From contig NZ_JACOFV010000004.1 of NCBI RefSeq assembly GCF_014284255.1, forward strand, positions 1 to 64,000: DNA of 64,000 nucleotides, in the 5' to 3' direction. Positions 45,383-57,357 of this stretch are shown one piece after another. A program made the position numbers and the translations under genes. The notes below the pieces were generated by a model. The model saw only the letters and a list, made by a program, of their open reading frames with translations. It did not search any database and had not been told where the DNA came from. Within the stretch, counting starts at the first letter, position 1. Every line of letters starts with the position of its first letter. The DNA comes from Cognatundibacterium jejuense. GTDB taxonomy: Bacteria > Pseudomonadota > Gammaproteobacteria > Burkholderiales > Burkholderiaceae_D.

Positions 45383-45385
45383 TAC

Positions 45386-46129
45386 TTAGCGACGACGTAG
45401 TGCAGTAAATTCTTCTGGCTCCCATTCCCGCATCGCTAATAGCAGCGCAGTACCGCGCCGCTTCCTGATGGGGGCGGCTAAACTTTCTGTGTGCAATTCG
45501 GCAAATTTGCTCTTGAGCAGACGCAGTTCTGCGTCTAGCTTGCTTAATGCTGCGTCGGTCAGCATGCCGTGGATAAAATTCAGAGATTGATCGTCCTGAT
45601 GAAATTTGGCTGCCAGAAAATCTGGCATGCCTTTGTGACGAAAATAGTGCTGTATCGGCCCCTCCGGTAGCCAGTCAAAATCCCTTGCCAGATTGAGACG
45701 TATGCGATTGCCGGGCAATAAACTTAGTAAGCCTAATTTATCCAGCTTCAGTAAATGCCGCACACATTCAGTCTCTGAAATGCGGTAAGCGCTAATAATG
45801 TCTGCATGTGTCCAATGATTAATGGCACACACCGCAACTAACAATAACGTCGTGTCCGCGACCAATTCTCTTTCTTGTGCTAACGCCAGTGTATGCAGGC
45901 GTTGGCCTTGGGCATCTGCCTCCTGCATGAGTTCCGCCAGGCTTAATCCTAGCATCTGACTGATTTGCGATAGTCTTTCTATGCTGATGGACGCGGCATT
46001 TTCCGCTTGCAGCAGTCGCTTGACACTCGCTTCAGACAAATCGAGTGCCACCGCGACATCGCGGTATGTTTTGCTCTGGAGTTTAAGCTGGTGCTTGATG
46101 GTTTTAAGAATTTGGCTAATTTCACTCAT
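45386..46129 (-). CDS. Helix-turn-helix (XRE-type) transcriptional regulator
   Basis: A 247-residue protein. The first ~65 residues are a Cro/CI-type HTH ('TYRDVAVALDLSEASVKRLL', then 'LSQISQMLGLSLAEL'). The remaining part is helical with a second winged-helix-like stretch around 100-145 ('ECVRHLLKLDKLGLLSLL') and a C-terminal helix bundle; it contains no peptidase motif. DNA-binding regulator of unknown target. It ends three bases from the convergent RraA-like gene. Confidence 0.8.
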   Translation of the reverse strand: MSEISQILKTIKHQLKLQSKTYRDVAVALDLSEASVKRLLQAENAASISIERLSQISQMLGLSLAELMQEADAQGQRLHTLALAQERELVADTTLLLVAVCAINHWTHADIISAYRISETECVRHLLKLDKLGLLSLLPGNRIRLNLARDFDWLPEGPIQHYFRHKGMPDFLAAKFHQDDQSLNFIHGMLTDAALSKLDAELRLLKSKFAELHTESLAAPIRKRRGTALLLAMREWEPEEFTALRRR

Positions 46130-46248
46130 AGTCTGGTAGTAAAACGTAATACTTGTATGTCGTTGAGTTGCTACTTTTTTTGAGATGGTTTCATATTTCT
46201 ATGCTTTTTGGCAAGCTGTGTGTATCAATTTTGAGATTGGATATAAAA

Positions 46249-47001
46249 ATGCACAAACGTTTCGCCCACTTGCCCGCCTTATTGAGTTTGTTGATCGTGA
46301 TTGGAATGGTATTGCATGGCCCCATCCCTCAACTTGCGCATTACCATGATTTTGCTGATCAATCAAAGTGGATGGGGATGCCACATGCTGCTGATGTATT
46401 GAGTAATGTCGGTTTTGTATTGGTTGCTGTAGTTGGGTTTTATTATATGGTGCGAAGCAGTCAACTCATGATTAAAGCCATCAGCTTTCCTGCGTATTGC
46501 GTGTTCATTATGAGCTTGTTGCTGACTCCGGTGGGTTCCTGCTTTTATCACCTGGCTCCTGATGATGCGCGTTTGTTTTGGGATCGCTTGCCTATTGCCT
46601 TGGCATGCGCAAGTCTTATGTGTGCAGTGCACGCCGAGAATGTTCCTGGTATGGCTAAACTGCGTTCATGCGTAGAGCTATGCCTGGCTTTGGCTTTTGC
46701 TGTGTTTTCTGTGTTCTGGTGGAAATGGACATCGGATTTACGTCCTTATTTGTTGTTGCAAGGATTGAGTCTGATCTTGATACCAGTGTGGCAAATGACT
46801 TGGCGCGCTCCGAAAGCCGATCGTATCGCTTTTAGTTTGGCGATGATATTGTACGTTTTAGCAAAAATTGCTGAGTTATCAGACGGCGCGATATTGAACT
46901 TGACTCACATCGTGAGCGGACACAGTATTAAGCATCTGCTGGCAGCCGCTGCTGCTACGGTGATTGTGTTGCGTCTGTTGCAGAGAGATAGAAAGCTTTG
47001 A
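46249..47001 (+). CDS. Multi-span membrane protein, alkaline ceramidase (CREST)-like
   Basis: About 250 residues and seven hydrophobic spans. Conserved pattern of the ceramidase/PAQR-like CREST superfamily: 'HAADVLSNVGFV' (His, Asp, Ser-Asn) near residue 45-57, 'GSCFYHLAPDDARLFWDRLP' near 95-114 with the central His and Asp, and 'SGHSIKHLLAA' near the end with two metal-type His. Members hydrolyse amide bonds in lipids using Zn2+; the substrate in bacteria is mostly unknown. I start at ATG 46249, since the earlier in-frame ATG would leave only 24 bases from the divergent regulator gene. Confidence 0.72.
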   Translation: MHKRFAHLPALLSLLIVIGMVLHGPIPQLAHYHDFADQSKWMGMPHAADVLSNVGFVLVAVVGFYYMVRSSQLMIKAISFPAYCVFIMSLLLTPVGSCFYHLAPDDARLFWDRLPIALACASLMCAVHAENVPGMAKLRSCVELCLALAFAVFSVFWWKWTSDLRPYLLLQGLSLILIPVWQMTWRAPKADRIAFSLAMILYVLAKIAELSDGAILNLTHIVSGHSIKHLLAAAAATVIVLRLLQRDRKL

Positions 47002-47161
47002 AATTGGGTAGTGCGTAAGGCGGCTGAAACTCAGGCTGCAATGATGTAAAAGCATGCGTTGCGGGTTGTACCTGCCCTACAGGTTGCAGTATTTCTGAAT
47101 GCTGGATTGAGGTATTTGTCGGTTTTCAACAAAATTACTCATATTAAACAAGGAAAATGGT

Positions 47162-47593
47162 ATGCCATCAAAAATTCAAGCTCCAACCGGTGCCTTTGTC
47201 GCCGCATCTTGGGTTTCTATGCTTTGCGGCGCTGCTGCTTTTGTCATCGGGTTATGGAATTCGACGATGCAGCTTAATGAGCGCGGCTATTACTTTACGG
47301 TACTGTTGTTTGGTTTGTATGCGGCTATTTCCCTGCAAAAATCGGTGCGGGACAAATCCGAAGGTATTAACGTGACAGGCATCTATTTTGGCGTATCCTG
47401 GTTTGCGTTAATCGCGGCAATCATGTTGCTGGCGATTGGATTGTGGAATGCAAGCTTGCAATACAGTGAAAAAGGTTTCTATGCGATGTCATTTATTTTG
47501 GCGTTATTCGGCGCCGTAACGGTACAAAAAAACATTCGGGATATGGCGGTTTTTCATGTTGATGCAGAAGTGACGCATCATCAGGAAGAGTAA
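47162..47593 (+). CDS. YiaA/YiaB-type inner-membrane protein
   Basis: A 143-residue protein with four hydrophobic spans arranged as two copies of a two-helix unit ('FVIGLWNSTMQLNERGYY' and 'LAIGLWNASLQYSEKGFY' occupy equivalent places). This doubled motif is the YiaAB domain. Its function is unknown; expression links to stress are reported for E. coli relatives. It stands alone, with 160 bases before and 181 after. Confidence 0.85.
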   Translation: MPSKIQAPTGAFVAASWVSMLCGAAAFVIGLWNSTMQLNERGYYFTVLLFGLYAAISLQKSVRDKSEGINVTGIYFGVSWFALIAAIMLLAIGLWNASLQYSEKGFYAMSFILALFGAVTVQKNIRDMAVFHVDAEVTHHQEE

Positions 47594-47774
47594 ATTGGTT
47601 CGAATGCATAGAAAATTGTGGTTCAAATTATTTGATGCTAATTGTCAGCTTTGGCAAAATTGATACGTCCAATCCCAATTCCTGTTTGGGCTTGTTGTGC
47701 CATATCCTGCATAATCGTGGGATGCGAAATATTAATCAAAATTTGAATCAAATGATTTACTTCAAGGTGCAGGT

Positions 47775-48578
47775 ATGTGGATAGATACGCATTGTCACCT
47801 TGATGCCTCTGAATTTAACGGTGGTTCGCTTGCGGTTGCAGAGGCGGCGAGGCAAGTTAGTGTTGATGGTATTGTGATACCTGCTGTGCACAAAAATAAT
47901 TTTGAGCATGTGGCGCAGTTGGCGCAGCAAGCAAGTAATTGTTTTTATGCTTTAGGTATCCATCCCATGTATGTGCCGACTTCGGATGAGCAGGATTTAG
48001 TTTTTTTGCGTGACCGCGTCGCCGGGTTGATGGCACAAGCAAATGACAATCATCGCTTTGTCGCCATTGGAGAAATTGGTCTCGACTTTTTTGTTCCTGC
48101 GCTAATGCAAAGTCCTTTGCGTGAGAAGCAAGAGTTTTTCTACGTTGAGCAATTAAAAATTGCGCGTGATTTTGGATTGCCGGTCTTACTTCACGTGAGA
48201 CGTTCGCAAGACATTATTTTAAAACATTTGCGTCGTATTCAAGTTGTTGGCGGTATTGCCCATGCTTTTAACGGTAGTGTGCAGCAGGCCAATCATTTTG
48301 TTGATTTGGGATTTAAATTAGGCTTTGGCGGGGCAATGACTTACACCCGTGCCTTGCAAATCCGCCGTCTGGCAACCGATTTGCCTCTGGACGTTATTGT
48401 TTTGGAAACCGATGCGCCAGATATTCCGCCGAGCTGGAATTCACACGGCGTCAATAGTCCCGTGGAATTGCCGCAAATAGGTAGTGTACTGGCTGAATTG
48501 CGTGGCATGAGTTTGCTTCACATTGCCGAGGCTACCAGCGCTAATGCAAAAAATGTTTTGCCTCGCATGAGCAGGTAA
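47775..48578 (+). CDS. TatD-family metal-dependent hydrolase/DNase
   Basis: A 267-residue TIM-barrel amidohydrolase. Metal ligands are visible: 'DTHCHLD' at 4-10, Glu in 'GEIGLDFF', His in 'LLHVRRS', His in 'IAHAFNGS', and Asp in 'ETDAPDIPP'. TatD enzymes act as 3'-5' exonucleases and in DNA repair or quality control (family knowledge). It is immediately followed (7 bases) by comEC, an order common in Burkholderiales. Confidence 0.92.
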   Translation: MWIDTHCHLDASEFNGGSLAVAEAARQVSVDGIVIPAVHKNNFEHVAQLAQQASNCFYALGIHPMYVPTSDEQDLVFLRDRVAGLMAQANDNHRFVAIGEIGLDFFVPALMQSPLREKQEFFYVEQLKIARDFGLPVLLHVRRSQDIILKHLRRIQVVGGIAHAFNGSVQQANHFVDLGFKLGFGGAMTYTRALQIRRLATDLPLDVIVLETDAPDIPPSWNSHGVNSPVELPQIGSVLAELRGMSLLHIAEATSANAKNVLPRMSR

Positions 48579-48585
48579 AAATGCG

Positions 48586-51024
48586 ATGCGGGTGACATGT
48601 CTTTTTTTTGTTATGGGTGTCGCCTGTTTGCAGCAACAAGCTACTTTGCTTTCTTTAACGCAGGTTGGCTATCTGATAGCGCTTGCTTCATTGACCTTTC
48701 TTGCTGTTCGCCGTTTTATTGATAAAACGGAAAATCCGAATTTCTGGCGTACGCTCAACCGCGGTCTATTCGCTCTGGTTGTAGGTTTTGTCTGGGCAAG
48801 TTGTTTTGCACACTTCTATTTGCGCACATCGTTACCGTCAGTATATGAAAATCAGGATATGACGATTATCGGCACGATAAATAGCCTTCCTTTGCAAATG
48901 GCAGAGGGGCAGCGATTTAATTTTGCTGTTGAGCAGATTCTCGATAGCAGACTGACGGCTGACGATCAAGCTCACTTTCCGGAAAAATTATCTTTATCGT
49001 GGTATTTGAAAAGACAAGCCACTGATGATCCCGAAAATCCCGGCGTTCGACCTGGCGAGCGCTGGCGCTTTAAGCTGCGACTAAAGCGCCCGCATGGGGC
49101 TGCTAACCCTGATGGTTTTGATTATGAAGTCTGGCTTCTGGAGCAGGGTATACGTGCTACCGGAACGATTCGTGATGACGCAGTTGGTGGTGCTGTTAAT
49201 CAGCGTTTGGATGAATTTGTGTGGGGTATCGGTAATCTCGTTGAGCGCGGCCGCGCAATATTGCGTGATCGTATTCATGCAGCCTTGCCAGGGTATCCGT
49301 ATGCCGGTGTGATTGTGGCATTGGTGATCGGAGATCAACGCGAAATCCCGCAGTCTGACTGGACAGTGTTTAATCGGGTTGGTATCGGTCATCTGATTAG
49401 TATCTCAGGTTTGCATATCACGATGGTGGCAGGTATGTTTTCAGGGTTGCTGGCTTTTTTGTGGCGACGTTCTTTTTATCTGAACTTGTCTTTACCTTTG
49501 TACGTCCCTGTGCAGAAAATTGCTGCATTAGCTGGAGCAATGATGGCGGTGTTGTATGTAGCGTTGGCGGGTTTTGGTGTGCCAGCGCAACGTACGATGT
49601 ATATGTTACTCGTGGTCGCAGTGGCGATCTGGAGCGGGCGTATAACGAGCTTTTCTTCAGTGCTTTGTCTGGCTTTGTCCCTGGTGACTTTGCTTGATCC
49701 CTGGGCGGTATTGTCGCCGGGTTTCTGGTTGTCGTTTGGCGCAGTTGGCGTGATTATTTTTGCGGCAGGAGGTCAGCTGCAACCTGATACTGATGGGCGT
49801 TGGCAGAAAATCGTTCGCGATGTGCGTTTAGCTAGTCGTACCCAATATGCGGTGACGATAGGTCTGGTGCCGCTGACGATGTTGTTATTCGGGCAGATAT
49901 CTTTGGTGGGGCCGGTTGCCAATGCGGTGGCGATACCTTTGGTAAGTTTTTTTGTTACGCCACTGGCGTTATTGGGCAGTGTTTTACCGATGCCGCTTTC
50001 AGGTCATGTGTTAAAACTTGCACATGGTTTGATTCAGCTTTTGGTTTGGTTTTTAGATTATTTAAGTGCATCACCAATGGCTGTGTGGAGTGCCGCCTTG
50101 CCTTCATTTTCGATTTTCTTGCTGGCGTTGGTGGGGATGTTGTGGATGTTGTTGCCCAGAGGGTGGCCTATGCGATGGCTCGGAGGGGTATGTTGCTTGC
50201 CTCTGGTATTTCAACCGCCGCTGGCAATTGCAAATAAAGATTTGCGGGTGACGGCATTAGATGTGGGGCAGGGTATGGCGTTGCTACTGGAAACTGCGCA
50301 TCATCGTTTGCTGTACGATACCGGCCCCTCTTACTCTGTTGATTCAGATAGTGGGAGTCGTGTCATTCTGCCGTACTTGAAAGCACGTGGGATTAATGCG
50401 CTCGACATGTTGATGATTTCGCACAATGATAGCGATCATTCAGGTGGTGCGCTCAGCATCCTAAGGCAATTGCCTGTGAGTCTGACAAGTAGCTCTTTAG
50501 CTTTGGATAGTCCAATTGTGGCGCAATCAGCGCAACATAGGCGATGTCAGGCGGGGCAGGAGTGGGATTGGGATGGCGTGCATTTTGAAATTTTACAACC
50601 CGTGCCAGTCAGTTATGAGAGCATCAAATGGAAACCCAACGCCCGCAGCTGCACTCTGAAAGTCACAACCGATCATCATTCCATGTTATTGCCTGGTGAT
50701 ATTGAGGCGATTCAGGAAGATGAGTTGATCAATAGTATTCCCGATAAATTAAAGGCAGATGTATTATTGGCACCACACCATGGAAGTGGTACCTCGTCGA
50801 CGCCAGCATTTTTGCATGCAGTAAGTCCTTCACTGGGAATTTTTCAGGTTGGTTACCTGAGTCGCTATCATCACCCCAAAGCAGAAGTGTATTCTCGCTA
50901 CGCTGATTTTGGAATAAATCGTCTAAGAACCGATGAATCGGGTGCAATCACATTACAATTCAGCGCATCATTGCAGTTTTCTCAATTCAGACAGGAACAT
51001 GCGCGCTATTGGTATGGTCAATAA
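48586..51024 (+). CDS. comEC: DNA internalisation/competence protein ComEC/Rec2
   Basis: An 812-residue inner-membrane channel for uptake of transforming DNA. It has an N-terminal hydrophobic and OB-fold-like region (DUF4131 type, ~25-190), a Competence domain with eight or so spans (~240-520, 'HLISISGLHITMVAGM' marks its start), and a C-terminal metallo-beta-lactamase-like domain (~535-790) with 'LDVGQGMALLLE', 'HNDSDHSGG' and 'APHHGSGTSSTP'. Length is typical. The gene follows tatD and precedes an alpha/beta hydrolase by 14 bases. Confidence 0.94.
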   Translation: MRVTCLFFVMGVACLQQQATLLSLTQVGYLIALASLTFLAVRRFIDKTENPNFWRTLNRGLFALVVGFVWASCFAHFYLRTSLPSVYENQDMTIIGTINSLPLQMAEGQRFNFAVEQILDSRLTADDQAHFPEKLSLSWYLKRQATDDPENPGVRPGERWRFKLRLKRPHGAANPDGFDYEVWLLEQGIRATGTIRDDAVGGAVNQRLDEFVWGIGNLVERGRAILRDRIHAALPGYPYAGVIVALVIGDQREIPQSDWTVFNRVGIGHLISISGLHITMVAGMFSGLLAFLWRRSFYLNLSLPLYVPVQKIAALAGAMMAVLYVALAGFGVPAQRTMYMLLVVAVAIWSGRITSFSSVLCLALSLVTLLDPWAVLSPGFWLSFGAVGVIIFAAGGQLQPDTDGRWQKIVRDVRLASRTQYAVTIGLVPLTMLLFGQISLVGPVANAVAIPLVSFFVTPLALLGSVLPMPLSGHVLKLAHGLIQLLVWFLDYLSASPMAVWSAALPSFSIFLLALVGMLWMLLPRGWPMRWLGGVCCLPLVFQPPLAIANKDLRVTALDVGQGMALLLETAHHRLLYDTGPSYSVDSDSGSRVILPYLKARGINALDMLMISHNDSDHSGGALSILRQLPVSLTSSSLALDSPIVAQSAQHRRCQAGQEWDWDGVHFEILQPVPVSYESIKWKPNARSCTLKVTTDHHSMLLPGDIEAIQEDELINSIPDKLKADVLLAPHHGSGTSSTPAFLHAVSPSLGIFQVGYLSRYHHPKAEVYSRYADFGINRLRTDESGAITLQFSASLQFSQFRQEHARYWYGQ

Positions 51025-51038
51025 TGCGGTAAATCATT

Positions 51039-51848
51039 ATGAGCGAGCAATCCGGTAAGCCTATTCTTCACTTTGCGCACGGCAATAGTTTCCCTTCAGG
51101 GGCGTATCGTGTATTTCTGGATCAATTGCGTTCCTACTATGATGTACGCGTTACCGAGATGTTCGGGCATAATCCTGCCTATCCGGTGACTGATGGTTGG
51201 CGTTATCTGGTGCAAGAGCTTATCGACACGCTGGATGCTAATTATCAGCAACCCGTTATTTTGCTAGGGCATTCGCTTGGCGGCATGTTGTCATTGATGG
51301 CGGCCAGGGCGCGGCCAGATTTGGTGCGTGGTGTGGTGGTGATTGATTCTCCGGTGGTTGCCGGTTGGCGCGCAATGCTACTGAGATTTTCGAAAATGTT
51401 TGGTTGGGCGCAGAAATATGGGCCCGCGCGTTTTTCAGAAAAACGCAAATATGTCTGGAAAGACAAAGAGGCGGCCTATCAACATTTTGCCGCTAAAGAG
51501 GCGTTTGCAATCTGGCCACCTGAAGTCTTGTGGGACTATATTAATGCTGGGACAGTGCCTGTTGCTGAAGGGGTGACGCTGCGCTTTACGCGCGAGGTTG
51601 AAACCGCAATTTATCTCACCCTGCCGCATGGTATGGGGCGCTTGATAAGGCGCCCGCCTGCAGTGCCGATTGGGTTTGTCGGTGGTACGGAGTCGATAGA
51701 GTGTGCCCAGGCAGGCGATTTTTACACCAAGAAATTGATGGCTGAAAATTACGTCCTGATACCAGGGGGGCATTTAATACCAATGGAAACGCCAGTACAA
51801 ACAGCAGAGGCGGTTTTGAAGATGCTGGCGAAATTAAAATTGAACTGA
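51039..51848 (+). CDS. Alpha/beta hydrolase
   Basis: A 269-residue cytoplasmic hydrolase. It shows 'HFAHGNSFPSGAY' (oxyanion region), the nucleophile elbow 'GHSLGGMLSL' near residue 77-86, and the late 'IPGGHLIPMETP' His. The Asp is likely in the 'FVGGTES' neighbourhood, though this assignment is unclear. The substrate is unknown. It lies 14 bases after comEC and 17 before the LpxR-like gene, so these are probably co-transcribed. Confidence 0.85.
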   Translation: MSEQSGKPILHFAHGNSFPSGAYRVFLDQLRSYYDVRVTEMFGHNPAYPVTDGWRYLVQELIDTLDANYQQPVILLGHSLGGMLSLMAARARPDLVRGVVVIDSPVVAGWRAMLLRFSKMFGWAQKYGPARFSEKRKYVWKDKEAAYQHFAAKEAFAIWPPEVLWDYINAGTVPVAEGVTLRFTREVETAIYLTLPHGMGRLIRRPPAVPIGFVGGTESIECAQAGDFYTKKLMAENYVLIPGGHLIPMETPVQTAEAVLKMLAKLKLN

Positions 51849-51865
51849 TCTTACGCGAATCGAAT

Positions 51866-52828
51866 ATGAAATTTTCTCAAAAAGTTTTGGCATCTTTGGT
51901 GGCGTTAGCCTGCATTACGGTGTCTGGCATTGCTGCTGCGAACGACAATGCATCTGCAAACTTTAGTGCTCCTTCCTGGCAGCAAGCAAAAACCGTGATG
52001 GATCAAGGCAAGGCGATCTGGATGCTGGAATTGGAAAATGATAGTTTTCTTTTAAACAGAGATGATAAGTTTTATACCGCTGGCGATCATTTGCAGAAGA
52101 CTTATGTTGTGCAGTCGGATTTGCATTCGGTTGAATATGGATGGCGTATCGCGCAAGACTTATATACGCCATCTGATGTTAAGTTATTGCCGTCGCAGTT
52201 GGCGTCAAATGATCACCCCTATGCGGGTTGGTTGTATGGTGGCATATTTAATAATAACGTCGACGTGACCGGTAAAAGCTGGCGCTGGGGTGTGGATATA
52301 GGTTGTTTTGGTCAGTGTGCTGGTGGTGCCCGGACGCAGGCGCAATTGCATCGATTGATTACTCAGCCTCTGCCGCAAGGTTGGAGTACTCAGTATCACA
52401 ATGAACTTGGCGTCGTTTTGTCAGGTGAAATGTCGCCAGGTCGTTTGCTTCCATTTGCTGGCGTTGATATCACACCTAAGGTGCATGCTCGTTTCGGAAA
52501 TATTTTCACTGATCTGGGCGCAGAAGTTGCGATTCGGTTTGGCCGTTTGAATGCTTTACCCTACCAGCCGGCGAGTTATGGATTTTTACGTGGCGACATG
52601 AAAGCGGTTGCTTACAACGCGACGATAGAAGGTGCCTATTTTAGTAAAGACATACCTAAGGTGCATGCAAAAACTGCTGGTGGCGAGATTGAATTGGGTT
52701 ATGTGTGGCAGGCTGGCAAGTATGGTGCTACTGCCTCGATTTTCCGTCGTGCGAATGAAATAAAAGAAATGTCGAACGCTGTTGGTGCACAAAATGTTGT
52801 TAGATTGCAATTTTTGTACGCGATGTAA
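51866..52828 (+). CDS. LpxR-like outer-membrane lipid A 3'-O-deacylase family protein
   Basis: A 320-residue protein with a Sec signal peptide ending near 'GIAAAN'. The mature barrel has the family's 'LELENDSFLLNRDDKFYTAGD' features (Asn-Asp pair and Tyr-Thr turn), 'NDHPYAGWLYGG', a short 'QPLPQGWSTQYHNE' with His-Asn-Glu, and ends in '...LQFLYAM'. LpxR removes the 3'-acyloxyacyl chain from lipid A using Ca2+. The Asn-Asp and His residues that match the catalytic set are visible, though alignment by eye leaves this open. 110 bases separate it from pyrG. Confidence 0.8.
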   Translation: MKFSQKVLASLVALACITVSGIAAANDNASANFSAPSWQQAKTVMDQGKAIWMLELENDSFLLNRDDKFYTAGDHLQKTYVVQSDLHSVEYGWRIAQDLYTPSDVKLLPSQLASNDHPYAGWLYGGIFNNNVDVTGKSWRWGVDIGCFGQCAGGARTQAQLHRLITQPLPQGWSTQYHNELGVVLSGEMSPGRLLPFAGVDITPKVHARFGNIFTDLGAEVAIRFGRLNALPYQPASYGFLRGDMKAVAYNATIEGAYFSKDIPKVHAKTAGGEIELGYVWQAGKYGATASIFRRANEIKEMSNAVGAQNVVRLQFLYAM

Positions 52829-52861
52829 ATATTCGTGAATTGCATATTTTTTAGCTGCATG

Positions 52862-54573
<1,712 letters not shown>

Positions 54574-54578
54574 ATAAC

Positions 54579-55430
54579 ATGAAGTTATGTGGATTTGATG
54601 TTGGTCTTGATCAGCCTTTCTTTTTGATTGCTGGTCCATGTGTAATCGAGTCGCGTCAAATGGCGCTTGATACAGCGGGCTATCTGAAAGAGATCACGCA
54701 AGAACTGGGCATACCATTTATTTACAAGTCTTCTTTTGATAAAGCCAATCGTTCCTCAGGTAATTCTTTCCGTGGTTTGGGTATGGAAAAAGGCCTGGAG
54801 ATTCTGGCAGATGTCAAAAAGCAGATTGGTGTCCCGGTGCTGACCGACATCCATTCCATCGAAGAAATCACACCGGTCGCCGCCGTGGTCGATGTGTTGC
54901 AAACGCCAGCATTTTTGTCACGCCAGACAGATTTTATTGAAGCGTGTGGTCGCTCTGGCAAACCAGTTAATATTAAGAAGGGGCAGTTCCTTGCTCCGCA
55001 CGATATGATCAACGTGATTGCGAAGGCGCGCGCTGCTGCAAAAGCGGCTGGCCTCAATGAAGATAACTTCATGGCTTGCGAGCGCGGCGTATCGTTTGGC
55101 TACAATAATCTGGTGTCGGACATGCGCTCGTTGGCGATCATGCGCGAAACCAATTGTCCGGTCGTATTTGACGCGACGCATTCGGTGCAATTGCCAGGCG
55201 GGCAGGGCTCATCTTCTGGTGGTGAGCGCCAGTTTGTGCCGGTGCTGGCACGCGCGGCGGTGGCGGTAGGTGTTTCCGGATTGTTTATGGAGACACATCC
55301 TAATCCTGCTGAAGCTTTGTGTGATGGTCCAAACGCAGTGCCTTTGAATCGTATGAAAGAATTGTTATCCACCCTTGTTGATCTTGACAGGGTGGTGAAA
55401 AAAACGAGTTTCCTGGAAACCAGTTTTTAA
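54579..55430 (+). CDS. kdsA: 3-deoxy-D-manno-octulosonate 8-phosphate synthase KdsA
   Basis: A 283-residue TIM-barrel aldolase that joins PEP and arabinose-5-phosphate to make Kdo-8-P for lipopolysaccharide core. Motifs: '[13 protein letters not shown]' at the start, '[11 protein letters not shown]', 'LTDIHSIEE', '[11 protein letters not shown]' and '[11 protein letters not shown]'. An Asn is present in the ACxRG neighbourhood ('[14 protein letters not shown]'), as is usual. It is followed by a clear intrinsic terminator. Confidence 0.97.
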   Translation: MKLCGFDVGLDQPFFLIAGPCVIESRQMALDTAGYLKEITQELGIPFIYKSSFDKANRSSGNSFRGLGMEKGLEILADVKKQIGVPVLTDIHSIEEITPVAAVVDVLQTPAFLSRQTDFIEACGRSGKPVNIKKGQFLAPHDMINVIAKARAAAKAAGLNEDNFMACERGVSFGYNNLVSDMRSLAIMRETNCPVVFDATHSVQLPGGQGSSSGGERQFVPVLARAAVAVGVSGLFMETHPNPAEALCDGPNAVPLNRMKELLSTLVDLDRVVKKTSFLETSF

Positions 55431-55442
55431 TTGAAATATGCA

Positions 55443-55480
55443 AACCTCCTATTGCTGCATAAGTAATAGGAGGTTTTTTT
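55443..55480 (+). terminator. Intrinsic terminator after kdsA
   Basis: An 11-bp perfect stem AACCTCCTATT/AATAGGAGGTT with an 11-base loop is followed by a T-run (55474-55480). It ends the pyrG-kdsA unit before eno. Confidence 0.88.
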
Positions 55481-55526
55481 GGCACTTGAGTTTAAGTAAT
55501 TTTGGTGGCTGTAACGTATCTTTTTT

Positions 55527-55532
55527 TATAAT
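55527..55532 (+). promoter_or_regulatory. Possible eno -10 box
   Basis: TATAAT at 55527-55532 sits after the kdsA terminator and 77 bases before the eno ATG. No good -35 at 17 bases; TTGGTG at 55502 would give a 19-base spacer. Confidence 0.35.
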
Positions 55533-55608
55533 TAGAAGAACGTTTCATGTGCGCCACTACATCAGATTTTTTACTTTGTTCGCTATATTGATCGTTTAGG
55601 AGAATTGA

Positions 55609-56892
<1,284 letters not shown>

Positions 56893-56911
56893 TTCATCGT
56901 TTTCAGATGAG

Positions 56912-56937
56912 AAAGGGGGAACGATGTTCCCCTTTTT
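56912..56937 (+). terminator. Intrinsic terminator after eno
   Basis: AAGGGGGAAC and GTTCCCCTT form a stem (one bulged G) with a three-base loop, followed by TTT. It lies 20 bases after the eno stop. Confidence 0.75.
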
Positions 56938-56972
56938 ATTGTTCTTTAATTCAATTTTAAACGCGAGTATTT

Positions 56973-57332
56973 GTGCGACTGATTGCTGTATGTTTTATTC
57001 TTTTGCTGGCACTGATTCAGTACCCTTTATGGTTGGGGAAGGGGGGATGGCTGCGCGTCTGGGAATTTCAGCGCCAAGTAGACCAGGCAAAAGCAAATAA
57101 CAATAAACTCAAAGAGCGCAATGGTAAACTCGAATCAGAGGTCGCTGATCTGAAAACTGGTACCGACTCCGTTGAGGAGCGCGCCCGCTTTGAGTTAGGT
57201 ATGATCAAAAAAGACGAAGTTTTTGTTCAGATTCTGGATTCAAATGCAATCATGCCGGCATCTGTTCCGGCAGAAACCACGCAGCAACCACCTCCGAAAG
57301 CTGCGGCTAAAAAACCAATCTCAAAGCACTAA
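56973..57332 (+). CDS. ftsB: Cell division protein FtsB
   Basis: A 119-residue bitopic membrane protein starting at GTG. A membrane span at ~3-20 is followed by '[14 protein letters not shown]'-like sequence, a coiled coil (~30-65, '[20 protein letters not shown]') and '[16 protein letters not shown]', the FtsB/DivIC hallmark. A Pro/Ala/Lys-rich C-terminal tail is added. FtsB forms a complex with FtsQ and FtsL at the division septum. Position after eno is conserved in beta- and gammaproteobacteria. Confidence 0.93.
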   Translation: MRLIAVCFILLLALIQYPLWLGKGGWLRVWEFQRQVDQAKANNNKLKERNGKLESEVADLKTGTDSVEERARFELGMIKKDEVFVQILDSNAIMPASVPAETTQQPPPKAAAKKPISKH

Positions 57333-57357
57333 TACACTGCTGTACAATTTTCCTTCT

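Noticed and set aside
47040-47100. Short hairpin ACCTG/CAGGT in the gap before the YiaAB gene
   Set aside because: Only 5 bp stem with no T-run; not enough to call a terminator or repeat.
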